Counted from the stretch's first letter, positions 8,560 to 17,162 are shown. The stretch is DNA of 26,539 nucleotides from CAZXBB01 sp964638815 (GCA_964638815.1 CAZXBB010000357.1:1-26539), one strand, 5' to 3'. Program-made: numbers and translations. The notes: generated by a model not told the origin, from the sequence alone.

Positions 8560-8565
8560 TACTAT
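8560..8565 (+). promoter_or_regulatory. -10 box TACTAT six bases before the start codon (leaderless)
   Basis: TACTAT ends at 8565 and the ATG begins at 8572. A start point six to seven bases downstream falls on the ATG itself. No Shine-Dalgarno is present. No convincing -35 is seen. Confidence 0.5.
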
Positions 8566-8571
8566 GCGTGC

Positions 8572-9351
8572 ATGAGCCGGGACCGCAGCAAGATCGTGAT
8601 CGGCCTCGTCGTCGCCGCCGTGTTGGGAGCGGTCATCGCCCTCCTGGCCGGTACGAACGGCGCGAGGGGGTACGCGGCCCTCCCCATCGTCCCGATCGCG
8701 ATCGGCGTCGGCGTCGTCGCGGCCGCCGCGGCCATCGCAGCCGTCGCCGTGATCCGCTCCCGGCACGCGCGACGCCCCGGTTCCCCCTCGCGCATGGAAA
8801 CGGAGGCCGCGCGCCTCGGGCTCACCTACCGCGCGTCGGAGGCGAGCGGATTCCACCACGATTTCGGCCCCCTGCCGGGGATCCCGCGGGGCGGCACCAT
8901 CAAGCACGTCTTCGCCGGAACGCTCGACGGCCGCCGCCTCACGGTGTTCGAGCACTCCTACGTCATCAACACCGGGCAGGCGGTCATCCCGGTCTACCAC
9001 ACGGCGTACCTGACCGAGGCGCCCGAATGGCCCAGCGTCACCGTTTCGCGCCGACACTTCTTCGGGCGTCTGATGGACCGGCTGGGCTGGCGACGCGGGC
9101 TGCATCTCGAGGATCCGGTGTTCAACGCGACGATGCGGATCAGGACCGACGACGAGGCGTTCGCGCTGACGCTCCTCCACCCCGAGATGCAGCAGTTCCT
9201 CGCCGGGAAGCGATCCGCGGTCTGGCGCATTCACGCCGGGTGCTGCGCCCTGATCTACAGCGGATCCCTCCGCGTGGAGCGGATGGAAGCGTCGCTGGAG
9301 CGTCTGCGTCGTTTCTGGGCGCTCGTGCCGCCCGAGTTGGACGCGTGGTAG
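8572..9351 (+). CDS. two-TM membrane protein with DUF3137-like cytoplasmic domain, function unknown
   Basis: The predicted protein has 259 residues. Two hydrophobic segments lie near residues 8-27 (IVIGLVVAAVLGAVIALLAG) and 36-61, then a soluble domain. That domain (GTLDGRRLTVFEHSYVI..., VTVSRRHFFGRLMDRLG, FNATMRIRTDDEAFALTLL, ALIYSGSLRVERMEASLERL) has the layout of proteins annotated as DUF3137/E3-like in bacteria, but I cannot confirm the assignment. The frame opens further upstream (8497), but ATG 8572 puts the first TM directly after a short MSRDRSK start and matches the leaderless promoter. No enzymatic motif is seen. Confidence 0.7.
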   Translation: MSRDRSKIVIGLVVAAVLGAVIALLAGTNGARGYAALPIVPIAIGVGVVAAAAAIAAVAVIRSRHARRPGSPSRMETEAARLGLTYRASEASGFHHDFGPLPGIPRGGTIKHVFAGTLDGRRLTVFEHSYVINTGQAVIPVYHTAYLTEAPEWPSVTVSRRHFFGRLMDRLGWRRGLHLEDPVFNATMRIRTDDEAFALTLLHPEMQQFLAGKRSAVWRIHAGCCALIYSGSLRVERMEASLERLRRFWALVPPELDAW

Positions 9352-9394
9352 CACACGCCGGCGGCCGGGCGGAGACGTCGGTCCGGACCTCGCT

Positions 9395-9423
9395 TTGCCG
9401 CCGCGCGAGGAAACGTCTACCCT
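9395..9423 (+). promoter_or_regulatory. promoter TTGCCG-N17-TACCCT for the PurF-type gene
   Basis: TTGCCG (9395-9400) and TACCCT (9418-9423) are 17 bp apart. With the ATG at 9437 the transcript would have only about 7 nt of leader, and no Shine-Dalgarno is present. Confidence 0.4.
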
Positions 9424-9436
9424 TGCCCGTCTCGCC

Positions 9437-11353
9437 ATGAGCGACTTCATCGGCCACGAATGCGGGCTCGCCCTGGTGCGCCTCCGCCAGCCCCTGTCCT
9501 ACTACCGGGAGCGCTACGGCGATCCCGCGTGGGGTCTGCGTCAGCTCTACCTGCTGATGGAGAAGCAGCACAATCGCGGCCAGGACGGCGCGGGGCTCGC
9601 CGCCGTCAAGTTCGACATGCCGGCCGGCGAGAAGTACATCCTTCGATCGCGATCGATCAAGCACAACGCGCTCGAGCGGATCTTCGACGAGGTGCTGGGC
9701 GACATCACCCACAAGAAAGCCCGCCGCTGGTCGTCGATGGACGACCGCGCGGTGAAGATCAGGCACGACTTCGTCGGCGAGCTGTATCTCGGCCACCTGC
9801 GGTACGGCACGCACTCGGGCAACCGGCTGATGAACTGCCACCCGCTGCTGCGAAAGAACAACACCGCGAGCCGGAACCTCGCGGTGGCCGGCAACTTCAA
9901 CATGACGAACTCCACGGAGCTCTTCGAGCAGCTCGTGGAGTACGGCCTCAATCCGGTCGGGGAGTCCGACACGCAGGTGATCCTCGAGCGGATCGGGTAT
10001 TTCCTCGATCGGGAGCACGAGTACCTCCGCAACACGATGGGCGAAGGCTCGTTCAGGGGTCTGACCGGCCGCGAGCTCGCCCGCGAAGTGTCGAAGCAGC
10101 TCGACCTCGCCCGCACGCTCCGGAAGGCCGCGCAGGGGTGGGACGGCGGCTATGTCTTCGCCGGCGTGCTCGGCAACGGCGACGCGTTCGCGTGCCGCGA
10201 CCCCTCCGGCATCCGACCGGGCTTCTTTCACGTCAACGACGAGGTGGTCGCCATCGCCTCCGAGCGGGCGGCGCTGTCGAACGTCTTCGACGTGTCACCC
10301 GAGGCGATCGAGCCCATCAGGCCCGGCCACGTGCTCGTCATCAAGCGCGGCGGCGCGATCTCGCACAAGGAGTTCACGCGACCCCTGGAGCCCAGGTACT
10401 GCACGTTCGAGCGCATCTACTTCAGCCGCGGCAACGATCCCGACATCTACCAGGAGCGGAAGTCGCTCGGGCGTCTGCTCGCGCGCCGCGTTCTCCAGGC
10501 GATCGACTACGACATCGAAAAGGCCGTGTTCAGCTTCATTCCGAACACGGCGGAGGCGGCCTACGTCGGGCTCATCGAGGAGATCGACCACCTGAACCGC
10601 GCGCACCACGCGGAGGAGGTTCGGAAGAAGATCGAGGCGGGCACGTTCGATGACAGCGACCTCGCGAAGCTGCTCAACGGCCACGTCCGCGCGGAGAAGA
10701 TCGCCCACAAGGACCAGCGACTGCGGACGTTCATCACGCACGACGCCGCGCGAAGAGACCTGGTCCTGCACATCTACGACATCACGCGCGGCGTCGTCCG
10801 CCCCGACGACGCCCTCGTGGTCATCGACGACTCGATCGTCCGGGGCACGACGCTCCGCGAGTCGATCATCACCATCCTCAGCCGGCTCGACCCGGCCCGG
10901 ATCATCGTGGTGAGCTCCGCACCGCCGATCATGTACCCCGACTGCTACGGCATCGACATGAGCGTGCTCGGCCGGTTCATCGCCTTCGAAGCCGCGATCA
11001 GCCTGCTGGAGGAGCGCGGCCAGGAGTCGCTGCTCGACGAAGTCGAGGATCTCTGTCTGGCCCAGGTGGACAGGCCGAACGAGCAGCTCGTCAACCACAT
11101 CGCGAAGATCTACGACCGCTTCACGCTCGACGAGCTCTCCGCCAGGATCGCAATGCTCGTCACGCCCAAGTCGATCGACTGGGAGGGCCGCGTGGACGTG
11201 ATCTACCAGGACGTCGCCAGTCTCCGCCAGGCGATCCCCAATCACAAGGGCGACTGGTACTTCACCGGCGAGTACCCGACCCCGGGCGGATACCGCGTGC
11301 TGAACAAGTCGTACCTGAACTGGCGGAAACGGGTGGACGCGCGGGCGTATTGA
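9437..11353 (+). CDS. amidophosphoribosyltransferase-type class II glutamine amidotransferase (long form)
   Basis: Predicted to make 5-phosphoribosylamine from PRPP and glutamine, the first step of purine synthesis. The 638-residue length is well above the roughly 480-510 of classical PurF and matches the long form seen in Bacteroidetes and planctomycetes. MSDFIGHECGLALVRL places the catalytic Cys at residue 9, so an eight-residue propeptide would have to be removed. EKQHNRGQDGAG and LGHLRYGTHSGN belong to the glutaminase domain, FACRDPSGIRPGFF to its end, and VVIDDSIVRGTTLRES (near 460-475) is the PRPP-binding loop. The C-terminus NHKGDWYFTGEYPTPGG is diagnostic of the long form. No other purine genes are nearby. 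I withhold the symbol purF because a paralogous role is possible. Confidence 0.88.
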   Translation: MSDFIGHECGLALVRLRQPLSYYRERYGDPAWGLRQLYLLMEKQHNRGQDGAGLAAVKFDMPAGEKYILRSRSIKHNALERIFDEVLGDITHKKARRWSSMDDRAVKIRHDFVGELYLGHLRYGTHSGNRLMNCHPLLRKNNTASRNLAVAGNFNMTNSTELFEQLVEYGLNPVGESDTQVILERIGYFLDREHEYLRNTMGEGSFRGLTGRELAREVSKQLDLARTLRKAAQGWDGGYVFAGVLGNGDAFACRDPSGIRPGFFHVNDEVVAIASERAALSNVFDVSPEAIEPIRPGHVLVIKRGGAISHKEFTRPLEPRYCTFERIYFSRGNDPDIYQERKSLGRLLARRVLQAIDYDIEKAVFSFIPNTAEAAYVGLIEEIDHLNRAHHAEEVRKKIEAGTFDDSDLAKLLNGHVRAEKIAHKDQRLRTFITHDAARRDLVLHIYDITRGVVRPDDALVVIDDSIVRGTTLRESIITILSRLDPARIIVVSSAPPIMYPDCYGIDMSVLGRFIAFEAAISLLEERGQESLLDEVEDLCLAQVDRPNEQLVNHIAKIYDRFTLDELSARIAMLVTPKSIDWEGRVDVIYQDVASLRQAIPNHKGDWYFTGEYPTPGGYRVLNKSYLNWRKRVDARAY

Positions 11354-11526
11354 GCGTTCCAGCGGTCAGGGGCCCAGGTCGCGCCGCGCAGATCCTGCGC
11401 CAACGTGGCCCGGTCCGCGAGGCGGACGAGGTCGGGTCTCAACTGACCCGCCGGACGGTCCGATCATCCTTTACTGCCGGGGTCCGCGAACCAGGTCGAT
11501 CCCGCTTCAGAACTGGGAGACTCACG
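11354..11526. other. 173-bp spacer after the PurF-type gene
   Basis: No gene is supported. It contains CCGCCGGACGGTCCG at 11448-11462, which recurs at 1598-1612. TTTACT at 11472-11477 resembles the -10 box of rpsD, but without a -35 at the correct distance. A terminator is not obvious. Confidence 0.3.
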
Positions 11527-12645
11527 ATGCCCGGGTTCCTCGCGTCCATCCTGCGCCGGATCAGCCGTCGAAGCGCGACGAGCGCGACGGCCCGCGGCAC
11601 GGCGCCGGCCGCCGCCGCCACCACCGCCGCCACCGGAGCGGTTGACGACAACCGTCTGCGCGACCGCGCCCTGGCGGCTGCGCTCGACCGCGCGATGGAC
11701 ATGGGACAGTGGGAGCAAGCGCGACGCGTGGCCCGGAGCGCGCTGCGCGTCTATCCGCGCTCGGCGCGGCTCACCGAGCGGCTCGCACGGCTCGCGATGC
11801 TCGACGGTGCGCCGGAGCGCGCCTTGCAGCTCATCGACGCGACGGATCCGGAGGGTCCGCGGGACACCGCGCTTCGGCTCCTGCGGGCGGGCTGCCTCGT
11901 GCAGCTCGGACGGCGGGAGCGCGCCCACGTCGATCTGCTGCGCTGGTCGCGCCGTCCCGACGTCCCGGTCGAAGCCCGGCTCATGCTCGCGCTGCTCGAA
12001 TGGGACGGCGACGATCCGCACGCCGCGACGCTCGTGCTGCTGCGGAATCTCCGGCGCGACGAGGAACCGCGCAGCCTCGAGGTGCTCGCGCTGATCGCCG
12101 TCGCGCAGTCGCGGACGGCAAAGGCGCGCGAGTGGGCCGAGCGGCTGGCCGGCGCGTGCGCGTTCGGCGGGGGCACGCCATGGACGAAGCTGCTCCTCTG
12201 CTCGCTCCAGCTTCCGCCGGCCCGGTCGGCCGTGCGCCCGACCCAGGCCCAGGTGGAGCGTCTCGCCCGTGAGCTCCTCGCGGCCGAGGAGGTCGTGCCG
12301 TCGCTTGTCGAGGCACAGCGCATCCGCCCTGACACCGATGTCTCCGAGTTCCTCGGGCAGGCGCTCGCGCGCGCGTTGCCCGCCGTCGTCCGGCCCGCAC
12401 AGACGCTCGAGGCGCTGACGCGGCTCTCCCTGATCCGCGGCGACCGCGCCGCGGCGCGACGCTGGGCCGAGCGCGGGCTCAACGTCAACCCGATGTCCGC
12501 CGCGCTCGCCATCATGTATCGGGCACTCGCGGACGACGACGAGCGGGAGACCGGTCGCGCGACGCCGACGCCGCGCGTTCCCGACGTGCTGGCCACCATC
12601 GGCCCCGAGGAGCAGGAACCCGACAGCCGAGGCAAAGCGGCATGA
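11527..12645 (+). CDS. TPR-like helical repeat protein A
   Basis: A 372-residue protein starting at ATG 11527, with GGGAG seven bases upstream; the frame is open further 5' but without an RBS. After an Ala/Thr-rich linker (about residues 15-45), tandem helix pairs follow (e.g. ALDRAMDMGQWEQARRVARS, ARLTERLARLAMLDGAPERA, TALRLLRAGCLVQLGRRERA), the pattern of tetratricopeptide repeats. TPR arrays are protein-interaction scaffolds. There is no signal peptide or membrane segment. Its stop overlaps the start of the next TPR-like gene (ATGA), so the two are translationally coupled and probably act together. Partner and process are unknown. Confidence 0.75.
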   Translation: MPGFLASILRRISRRSATSATARGTAPAAAATTAATGAVDDNRLRDRALAAALDRAMDMGQWEQARRVARSALRVYPRSARLTERLARLAMLDGAPERALQLIDATDPEGPRDTALRLLRAGCLVQLGRRERAHVDLLRWSRRPDVPVEARLMLALLEWDGDDPHAATLVLLRNLRRDEEPRSLEVLALIAVAQSRTAKAREWAERLAGACAFGGGTPWTKLLLCSLQLPPARSAVRPTQAQVERLARELLAAEEVVPSLVEAQRIRPDTDVSEFLGQALARALPAVVRPAQTLEALTRLSLIRGDRAAARRWAERGLNVNPMSAALAIMYRALADDDERETGRATPTPRVPDVLATIGPEEQEPDSRGKAA

Positions 12646-13946
12646 ACGACGGCATGAACGAGATGGACGAGATGGACGAGATGAACGAGAAGCCACGCAT
12701 GATCGGCGGCGACGCCGGCGCCACGAGCATCGACCCGGTCGAGGCCGCGCGTCTTCTCCGCGAGGCGCGGGCGGCCCACGGGACCAACGGGGGCCACGAC
12801 GCCGGGGACGCCGTCGATTGGGCGTTCGCCTCCCTGCCGGATCGCCGCCACCCGCGGCGTCTCAAGGTGGAAGCGCTGCTGCGCGAGCGCGATGTCGAGG
12901 CGGCCGACGCGATGATCGCGCAGGGGCTCCTCCTGCGGCCCGACGATCCCGGCCTGATGTTCCTGCGGGCGCGCAGCCTGCTCATTCAGCACGACCTGCT
13001 CGCGGCCGAGCGCGAGATCGCGCGCGTCCTCGACAGGCGCCCGTCGCACGTGTCGTCGCTCGTCGTCGGCGCGGAGATCGCGCGAGCGAGCCACGAGTAC
13101 CCGACGGGGGTGCGCCGGCTCGAATCGGCGCTCGCGCTCCGCCCCGATCATGACGGCCTGCGCGCGCGTCTCGCGGAGATCCTGCTCGACGCCGAGGCGG
13201 TCGGATCGGCCGAGCGGGTCATCCTCGCGATGGCCGAAGTGCCGCCGCGACTCCAGGCGAGGCTGCTTCGCGCGCAGGGGCGAAGCCTCGACGCCGTGGA
13301 GCTGCTCGACGCGGCGCGGTCCGGCGGCGATCCCGAAGGCGACATCACGTGCGACCTGATCGACGCCCTCGAGTCCATCGGAGCCGTTGACCGTCTGCAC
13401 CGCCTGCTCGACGGCGTCGATGAGCGCGTCCCGGCGACGCTGGTCCGCGCGGGCAGTGCCTGGCTTGCGCTCGGTGCGTACGAGCGCGCCATCGGTCGCC
13501 TCGCTCCGCTCCTCGATCACGGGCCGCACGAGCGCGCCGCGCTCTCGGTGGCCGTGGTGGCGGCGTCCATGCTCGGCCGTCTCGACCTCGCCGAACGAAT
13601 GCTCACGAGGCTCCAGCAGTCGCGGGCGGGCGCCGATCCGCGGTTCATGTCGGAGCTCTGGCGGCGGGCGATCACCGCCGGCCTTTTCATCGACCAGGCG
13701 CGGACCGGGCGGGCCGAGGCCACCCGCGAAGGCCGGCTGATCGATCCGCTGCTGCGCGGGGCCCTGGCGGTCTTCGAGGCCGAGCCGGCCTCCCGCACCC
13801 CTGCCCGGCGGGCCGAGATCCAGCGTCACCGCGCCCTCTGCCTGGCGGCCCTCGGCCGCGATCGCGAGGCGGCGGCGGCTCTCGGGGGGCTGCCGGCCGC
13901 GGCCGACGCCGACGCCCCGGAAGCGACCCTCCGCGTCGCCGCCTAG
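12642..13946 (+). CDS. TPR-like helical repeat protein B, coupled to protein A
   Basis: A 434-residue protein. It opens with an unusual acidic Met/Asn/Glu run (MNDGMNEMDEMDEMNEK) encoded by tandem GAGATGGAC-type units, so several ATGs could serve as starts; 12642 is chosen for the 4-nt ATGA overlap with protein A. Tandem helical hairpins follow (VEAADAMIAQGLLLRPDDPG, FLRARSLLIQHDLLAAEREI, ASHEYPTGVRRLESALALRP, GSAWLALGAYERAIGRLAPL), typical of TPR proteins. No signal peptide, transmembrane segment or catalytic motif is seen. It is followed by the rpsD promoter. Confidence 0.75.
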   Translation: MNDGMNEMDEMDEMNEKPRMIGGDAGATSIDPVEAARLLREARAAHGTNGGHDAGDAVDWAFASLPDRRHPRRLKVEALLRERDVEAADAMIAQGLLLRPDDPGLMFLRARSLLIQHDLLAAEREIARVLDRRPSHVSSLVVGAEIARASHEYPTGVRRLESALALRPDHDGLRARLAEILLDAEAVGSAERVILAMAEVPPRLQARLLRAQGRSLDAVELLDAARSGGDPEGDITCDLIDALESIGAVDRLHRLLDGVDERVPATLVRAGSAWLALGAYERAIGRLAPLLDHGPHERAALSVAVVAASMLGRLDLAERMLTRLQQSRAGADPRFMSELWRRAITAGLFIDQARTGRAEATREGRLIDPLLRGALAVFEAEPASRTPARRAEIQRHRALCLAALGRDREAAAALGGLPAAADADAPEATLRVAA

Positions 13947-13954
13947 CCGTCCGC

Positions 13955-13983
13955 TTGACGCCCTCGATCGATACTGGTTTACT
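13955..13983 (+). promoter_or_regulatory. rpsD promoter TTGACG-N17-TTTACT
   Basis: TTGACG (13955-13960) and TTTACT (13978-13983) have 17-bp spacing and lie nine bases after the stop of the TPR-like protein B gene. The transcript would begin near 13990, just before the leader hairpin. Confidence 0.6.
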
Positions 13984-13994
13984 TACCCCCTTCG

Positions 13995-14027
13995 CCGGTT
14001 CCGGCCCCCGGAACCGGTTCGCTTTTT
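13995..14027 (+). terminator. 10-bp hairpin plus T-tract in the rpsD leader
   Basis: CCGGTTCCGG (13995-14004) and CCGGAACCGG (14008-14017) form a perfect stem with a CCC loop, followed by TTCGCTTTTT. This is the form of an intrinsic terminator. It could end transcripts from the upstream TPR pair, but it lies downstream of the rpsD promoter, so it may also act as an attenuator or as an S4 binding element for autoregulation. Confidence 0.6.
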
Positions 14028-14055
14028 CTACCTCCAGACCCCTACCTCCAGACCC
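14028..14055 (+). repeat. tandem duplication of a 14-bp unit before rpsD
   Basis: CTACCTCCAGACCC occurs at 14028-14041 and 14042-14055 with no change. The second copy is followed by the CGAGG that may serve as ribosome binding site. The duplication separates the leader hairpin from the start codon. Confidence 0.8.
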
Positions 14056-14068
14056 CGAGGACGCGCGC

Positions 14069-14668
14069 ATGGCCCGTTACCTTGGCCCCAAGGTGAAACT
14101 CTCCCGCCGCGTCGGCGTGCCGATCGCCGACATCCCGAAGCACACAGCCAAGCGGCAGCTCACGCCGCCCGGCCCGCACGGCTTCCGCGGACGGCGCATG
14201 AAGGACTACGGCGTCCGCCTCAACGAGAAGCAGAAGCTGCGGCACCACTACCACGTGCTGGAGCGTCAGTTCCGGCGCTACGTCGCCGACGCCGCCCGCA
14301 AGAAGGGCAACTCCGGCGACATCCTCCTGCGTCTGCTCGAGCAGCGACTCGACAACGTCGTCCGGCGCGCGGGCTTCGTCCGCACGATCTGGGCCGCGCG
14401 GCAGATGGTCTCGCATTGCCACGTCCTCGTGAACGGCCGCAAGGTCGATCGTCCGAGCTTCGCGGTCAACGTCGGTGACACGATCACGCTCCGCGACCGC
14501 GTCAACAAGCTCGCACGCGAGAACATGGAGTCGATGGCCGGCCACATCGTGCCGGGCTGGCTCGACGCGAATCCGTCGGAGCTGACCGTCAAGGTGCTCA
14601 CCCTCCCGACCTCGGAGGAGATCCCCTTCGACGTGAACACGAACCTGATCGTCGAGTTCTATCGATAA
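14069..14668 (+). CDS. rpsD: 30S ribosomal protein S4
   Basis: A primary 16S rRNA-binding protein that nucleates assembly of the small subunit body. The 199-residue length is normal. It begins MARYLGPKVKLSRRVGVPI and contains YGVRLNEKQKLRHHYHVLERQFRRY and LLRLLEQRLDNVVRRAGF, then the S4 RNA-binding domain (AARQMVSHCHVLVNGRKVDRPSF...V). The start ATG 14069 matches the family N-terminus; the frame is open upstream but that part is leader. It lacks the usual zinc-finger cysteines, so it is a C-minus type. It stands outside the usual alpha operon (no rpsK, rpsM or rpoA alongside), with its own promoter. Confidence 0.97.
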   Translation: MARYLGPKVKLSRRVGVPIADIPKHTAKRQLTPPGPHGFRGRRMKDYGVRLNEKQKLRHHYHVLERQFRRYVADAARKKGNSGDILLRLLEQRLDNVVRRAGFVRTIWAARQMVSHCHVLVNGRKVDRPSFAVNVGDTITLRDRVNKLARENMESMAGHIVPGWLDANPSELTVKVLTLPTSEEIPFDVNTNLIVEFYR

Positions 14669-14705
14669 GTAGCAAGTTGTCTGACGGGGGCGGCGACGCG
14701 ACGCG

Positions 14706-16661
14706 ATGTTCAAGTTCCTCCGCAAGTACAACAAGTGGATTCTGGCCGTGGGCGGCACGCTGCTCATGGTCGTGTTCCTCGTCCCGCAGGCGATCCAGTC
14801 GCTCTCGCAAAAGGCCGCGGTCGGCAGCGCGGTGTGGGCGACGGTCGGCGAGAACGACGAGGAGGTCCCCGCGTCCGTCCGCGTCCGATGCACGCGCGAG
14901 CTGGACCTGCTCGAGCAGATCGGCCGGCTCGGCGTGCCGCTGGCGATCACCGATGAGCCGGAGCACTGGTATCTGCTCGTCCGCGAGGCGGAGCAGGCCG
15001 GGCTGGTCGGCGGACGCGCCGGCGACCAGATGAAGCGCGAGATGCTCGACAACATCGCCGCCGTCGTCGGATCGTCGCCGACGCTGAACGACGCCATCAG
15101 CAAGTCCTTCGCGGTCGGCCGCATGATCGACCTCTACCAGCGGGCCGGCAAGCTCTCCGATAACCGCGTGCGGGCTGAGGCGGAGCGGCTGTTCCACACG
15201 GCGGAGGGCCGCACCATCGTGCTCGTGGCCGAGGCCGACGACGCGCCGGCCGCGCCGACCGAGGCCGAGATCGCCGCACAGTTCGAGAAGTACCGCAACC
15301 TCGCACCCGGCGGTCCCGACGCGAACCGCGATCCGGAGAACCCCGACGTCGAGCCGGACTTCCCGGAGGAGAACGTCGCAGGATTCGGCTACAGGCTCCC
15401 CGACCGATTCAGGATCGAGTGGCTGCGCGTCGAGCGCGACGCCGTCCGCGCGCTCATCGAGGCCGGCGACGAACTCAACGACATCGCGCTCATCAAGCAC
15501 TGGCAGCGCCACCAGCAGGCAAAGGGCTTCCCTGAGATCGACCCGAACGCCGAGACGGTTCCGGAGCGCGTCCGGAAGGACCTGCTCGACGAGCTCGTCG
15601 CGGCCAGGCTCGACGCGATCCGGAAGTTCATCTCCGACCGTCTGCTCGCGTCGTGGCGACGCCTCAAGGCGCCGGAAGGGTACTACGAGCTGCCCGACGA
15701 CTGGAGCGCCGACCGCGTCGCGTTCCCCGATCTCGCCCAAGCGCTCCAGGAGGAGTTCCCCGGTCTCGCGCTGCCTTCGTACGAGTCCATCGGCGACCGT
15801 TGGCTGACCATCGGGGACGTTGCCGGGCTCGAGGGGCTCGCCGGCGCGAGCACCGACAAGTACGCGAGCGGCCTCACGAATGTCGAGACGCTCATCGGAT
15901 CGGCGCACGAGTTCGGCGGAAACCCCACGATTCTCGTGCAGGAAGGCGTCGCGGGCCCGATCCTCGCCGACCGCGTGGACGACAGCATCGTCGTGTTCCG
16001 TATCACCGACACCGACCCGACGCGGCCGCCGCGGGACATCGACGAAGTGCGCGACCGCGTCGTGGCGGACCTGAAGCGTCAGGCGGCGTACCAGGCCCTC
16101 ATCGCGGACATGCCCGGCATCGAGCAGAAGGCGCGGGACGAAGGGATGCTCGCCGTCGCCATCGACCGGAACGCCGACCTTCAGCGTCTGTCGGTGTCGC
16201 TCTACAGCCCCGCGATGGCGCAGTTCCAGATGCAGAACAACATGCCGCTGCGACCGCTGCCCAACGCGTTGCCGATCATCGGCCAGAGCGAGGCGGCGTC
16301 GGAGACGATCATCGACCACGCTCTGTCGCTGCCGGGCGACAAGCCGCTCCACGAGCTCGACCGCGGTCAGCGCGTGATCGCGGTGCCGGTGCCCGAGAAG
16401 CTGGCCGTGCTCATCGTCGAGCTCGAAGGCCAGCGTCCGCTGGACCGCGCCCGCTTCGAGCAGCTCGCCGGCAGCAGGGCGTTCCAGACCATGCTCGTCT
16501 CGAACGAGCTGCTCGAGACGAAGCCGTCACTCGCCGACGTCTTCAGGTACGAGACGATGAAGGCACGCCACAACTTCCAGGTGAAGGTACGCGAGAGCGA
16601 CGCGGCCCCGGAGGCGACCGAGGGCGAGCCGGAGCCGACGGAGACGGCCAGCGCGCAGTAG
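14706..16661 (+). CDS. membrane-anchored SurA/PpiD-like periplasmic folding factor
   Basis: A 651-residue protein starting MFKFLRKYNKWILAVGGTLLMVVFLVPQAIQ: a short basic N-terminus and one membrane helix (about residues 11-31), as in PpiD. A SurA-N-like helical region follows (roughly 60-170: AITDEPEHWYLLVREAEQ, MLDNIAAVVG...LNDAISKSFAVGRMIDLYQ), then long alpha-rich regions and an acidic, Glu/Thr-rich tail. Such proteins assist folding of exported proteins. A catalytic parvulin domain is not confidently visible, so it may be a chaperone without isomerase activity. It lies 37 bp after rpsD in the same direction and could be co-transcribed. Confidence 0.7.
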   Translation: MFKFLRKYNKWILAVGGTLLMVVFLVPQAIQSLSQKAAVGSAVWATVGENDEEVPASVRVRCTRELDLLEQIGRLGVPLAITDEPEHWYLLVREAEQAGLVGGRAGDQMKREMLDNIAAVVGSSPTLNDAISKSFAVGRMIDLYQRAGKLSDNRVRAEAERLFHTAEGRTIVLVAEADDAPAAPTEAEIAAQFEKYRNLAPGGPDANRDPENPDVEPDFPEENVAGFGYRLPDRFRIEWLRVERDAVRALIEAGDELNDIALIKHWQRHQQAKGFPEIDPNAETVPERVRKDLLDELVAARLDAIRKFISDRLLASWRRLKAPEGYYELPDDWSADRVAFPDLAQALQEEFPGLALPSYESIGDRWLTIGDVAGLEGLAGASTDKYASGLTNVETLIGSAHEFGGNPTILVQEGVAGPILADRVDDSIVVFRITDTDPTRPPRDIDEVRDRVVADLKRQAAYQALIADMPGIEQKARDEGMLAVAIDRNADLQRLSVSLYSPAMAQFQMQNNMPLRPLPNALPIIGQSEAASETIIDHALSLPGDKPLHELDRGQRVIAVPVPEKLAVLIVELEGQRPLDRARFEQLAGSRAFQTMLVSNELLETKPSLADVFRYETMKARHNFQVKVRESDAAPEATEGEPEPTETASAQ

Positions 16662-16736
16662 CGTCGCGCCGGTCGGGCGCGGCGCGAAACCTGCGGCGCG
16701 GCCTCGCCTCGGGCGCGTCACGTATACGCCGGCCGC

Positions 16737-17117
16737 TCAGCTCACGCCTGAGCCGGCCCTGACCGGCTTCTCCGGCATGAGCACCACGACGTCGCGATCT
16801 TCGCCGTCGCCGCCGTCCTTGAGGTCGCTCGCGGCCAGGATCATCCCCTGGCTCAGCTCGCCACGGATCTTTCGCGGCTCGAGGTTCGCCACGATCACCA
16901 CCTGCCGGCCGACGAGGTCCGCCGGCTCGTACCACGCCCTGATCCCCGCGCAGACCTGTCGCCCCTCGGGCGTGCCGTCGTCGAGCCGGATCTTGAGCAG
17001 GCGATCGGCGTTGGGGTGCGGCTCGCAGGCCGTGATCGTCGCGACGCGCAGGTCGAGCCTGATGAAATCGTCGAAGGGGATCAGAGGTTTGGCCGTCGGC
17101 TCGGAAGCGGTGGTCAT
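16737..17117 (-). CDS. tRNA-binding domain protein (MetRS-beta / CsaA type)
   Basis: A 126-residue protein that is essentially one OB-fold tRNA-binding domain: DFIRLDLRVATITACEPHPNADRLLKIRLDDG, then AGIRAWYEPADLVGRQVVIVANLEPRKIRGELSQGMILAA. These match the C-terminal domain of methionyl-tRNA synthetase and the free-standing MetRS-beta and CsaA proteins. Stand-alone copies may bind tRNA or help a synthetase; CsaA has a chaperone-like role in Bacillus. The context does not decide. GGAG lies nine bases before ATG 17117. It converges with the SurA/PpiD-like gene and has a three-copy 10-bp repeat immediately upstream. Confidence 0.9.
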   Translation of the reverse strand: MTTASEPTAKPLIPFDDFIRLDLRVATITACEPHPNADRLLKIRLDDGTPEGRQVCAGIRAWYEPADLVGRQVVIVANLEPRKIRGELSQGMILAASDLKDGGDGEDRDVVVLMPEKPVRAGSGVS

Positions 17118-17132
17118 GGGCTGGATCTCCGG

Positions 17133-17162
17133 GGGGTGTCCGGGGGTGTCCGGGGGTGTCCG
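17133..17162 (-). repeat. three tandem 10-bp repeats next to the ribosome binding site
   Basis: The unit GGGGTGTCCG occurs three times without change (17133-17142, 17143-17152, 17153-17162), with a decayed fourth copy. It lies within the 5' leader of the tRNA-binding-domain gene, two bases beyond its Shine-Dalgarno. Copy-number change would alter leader length and structure. Confidence 0.8.
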
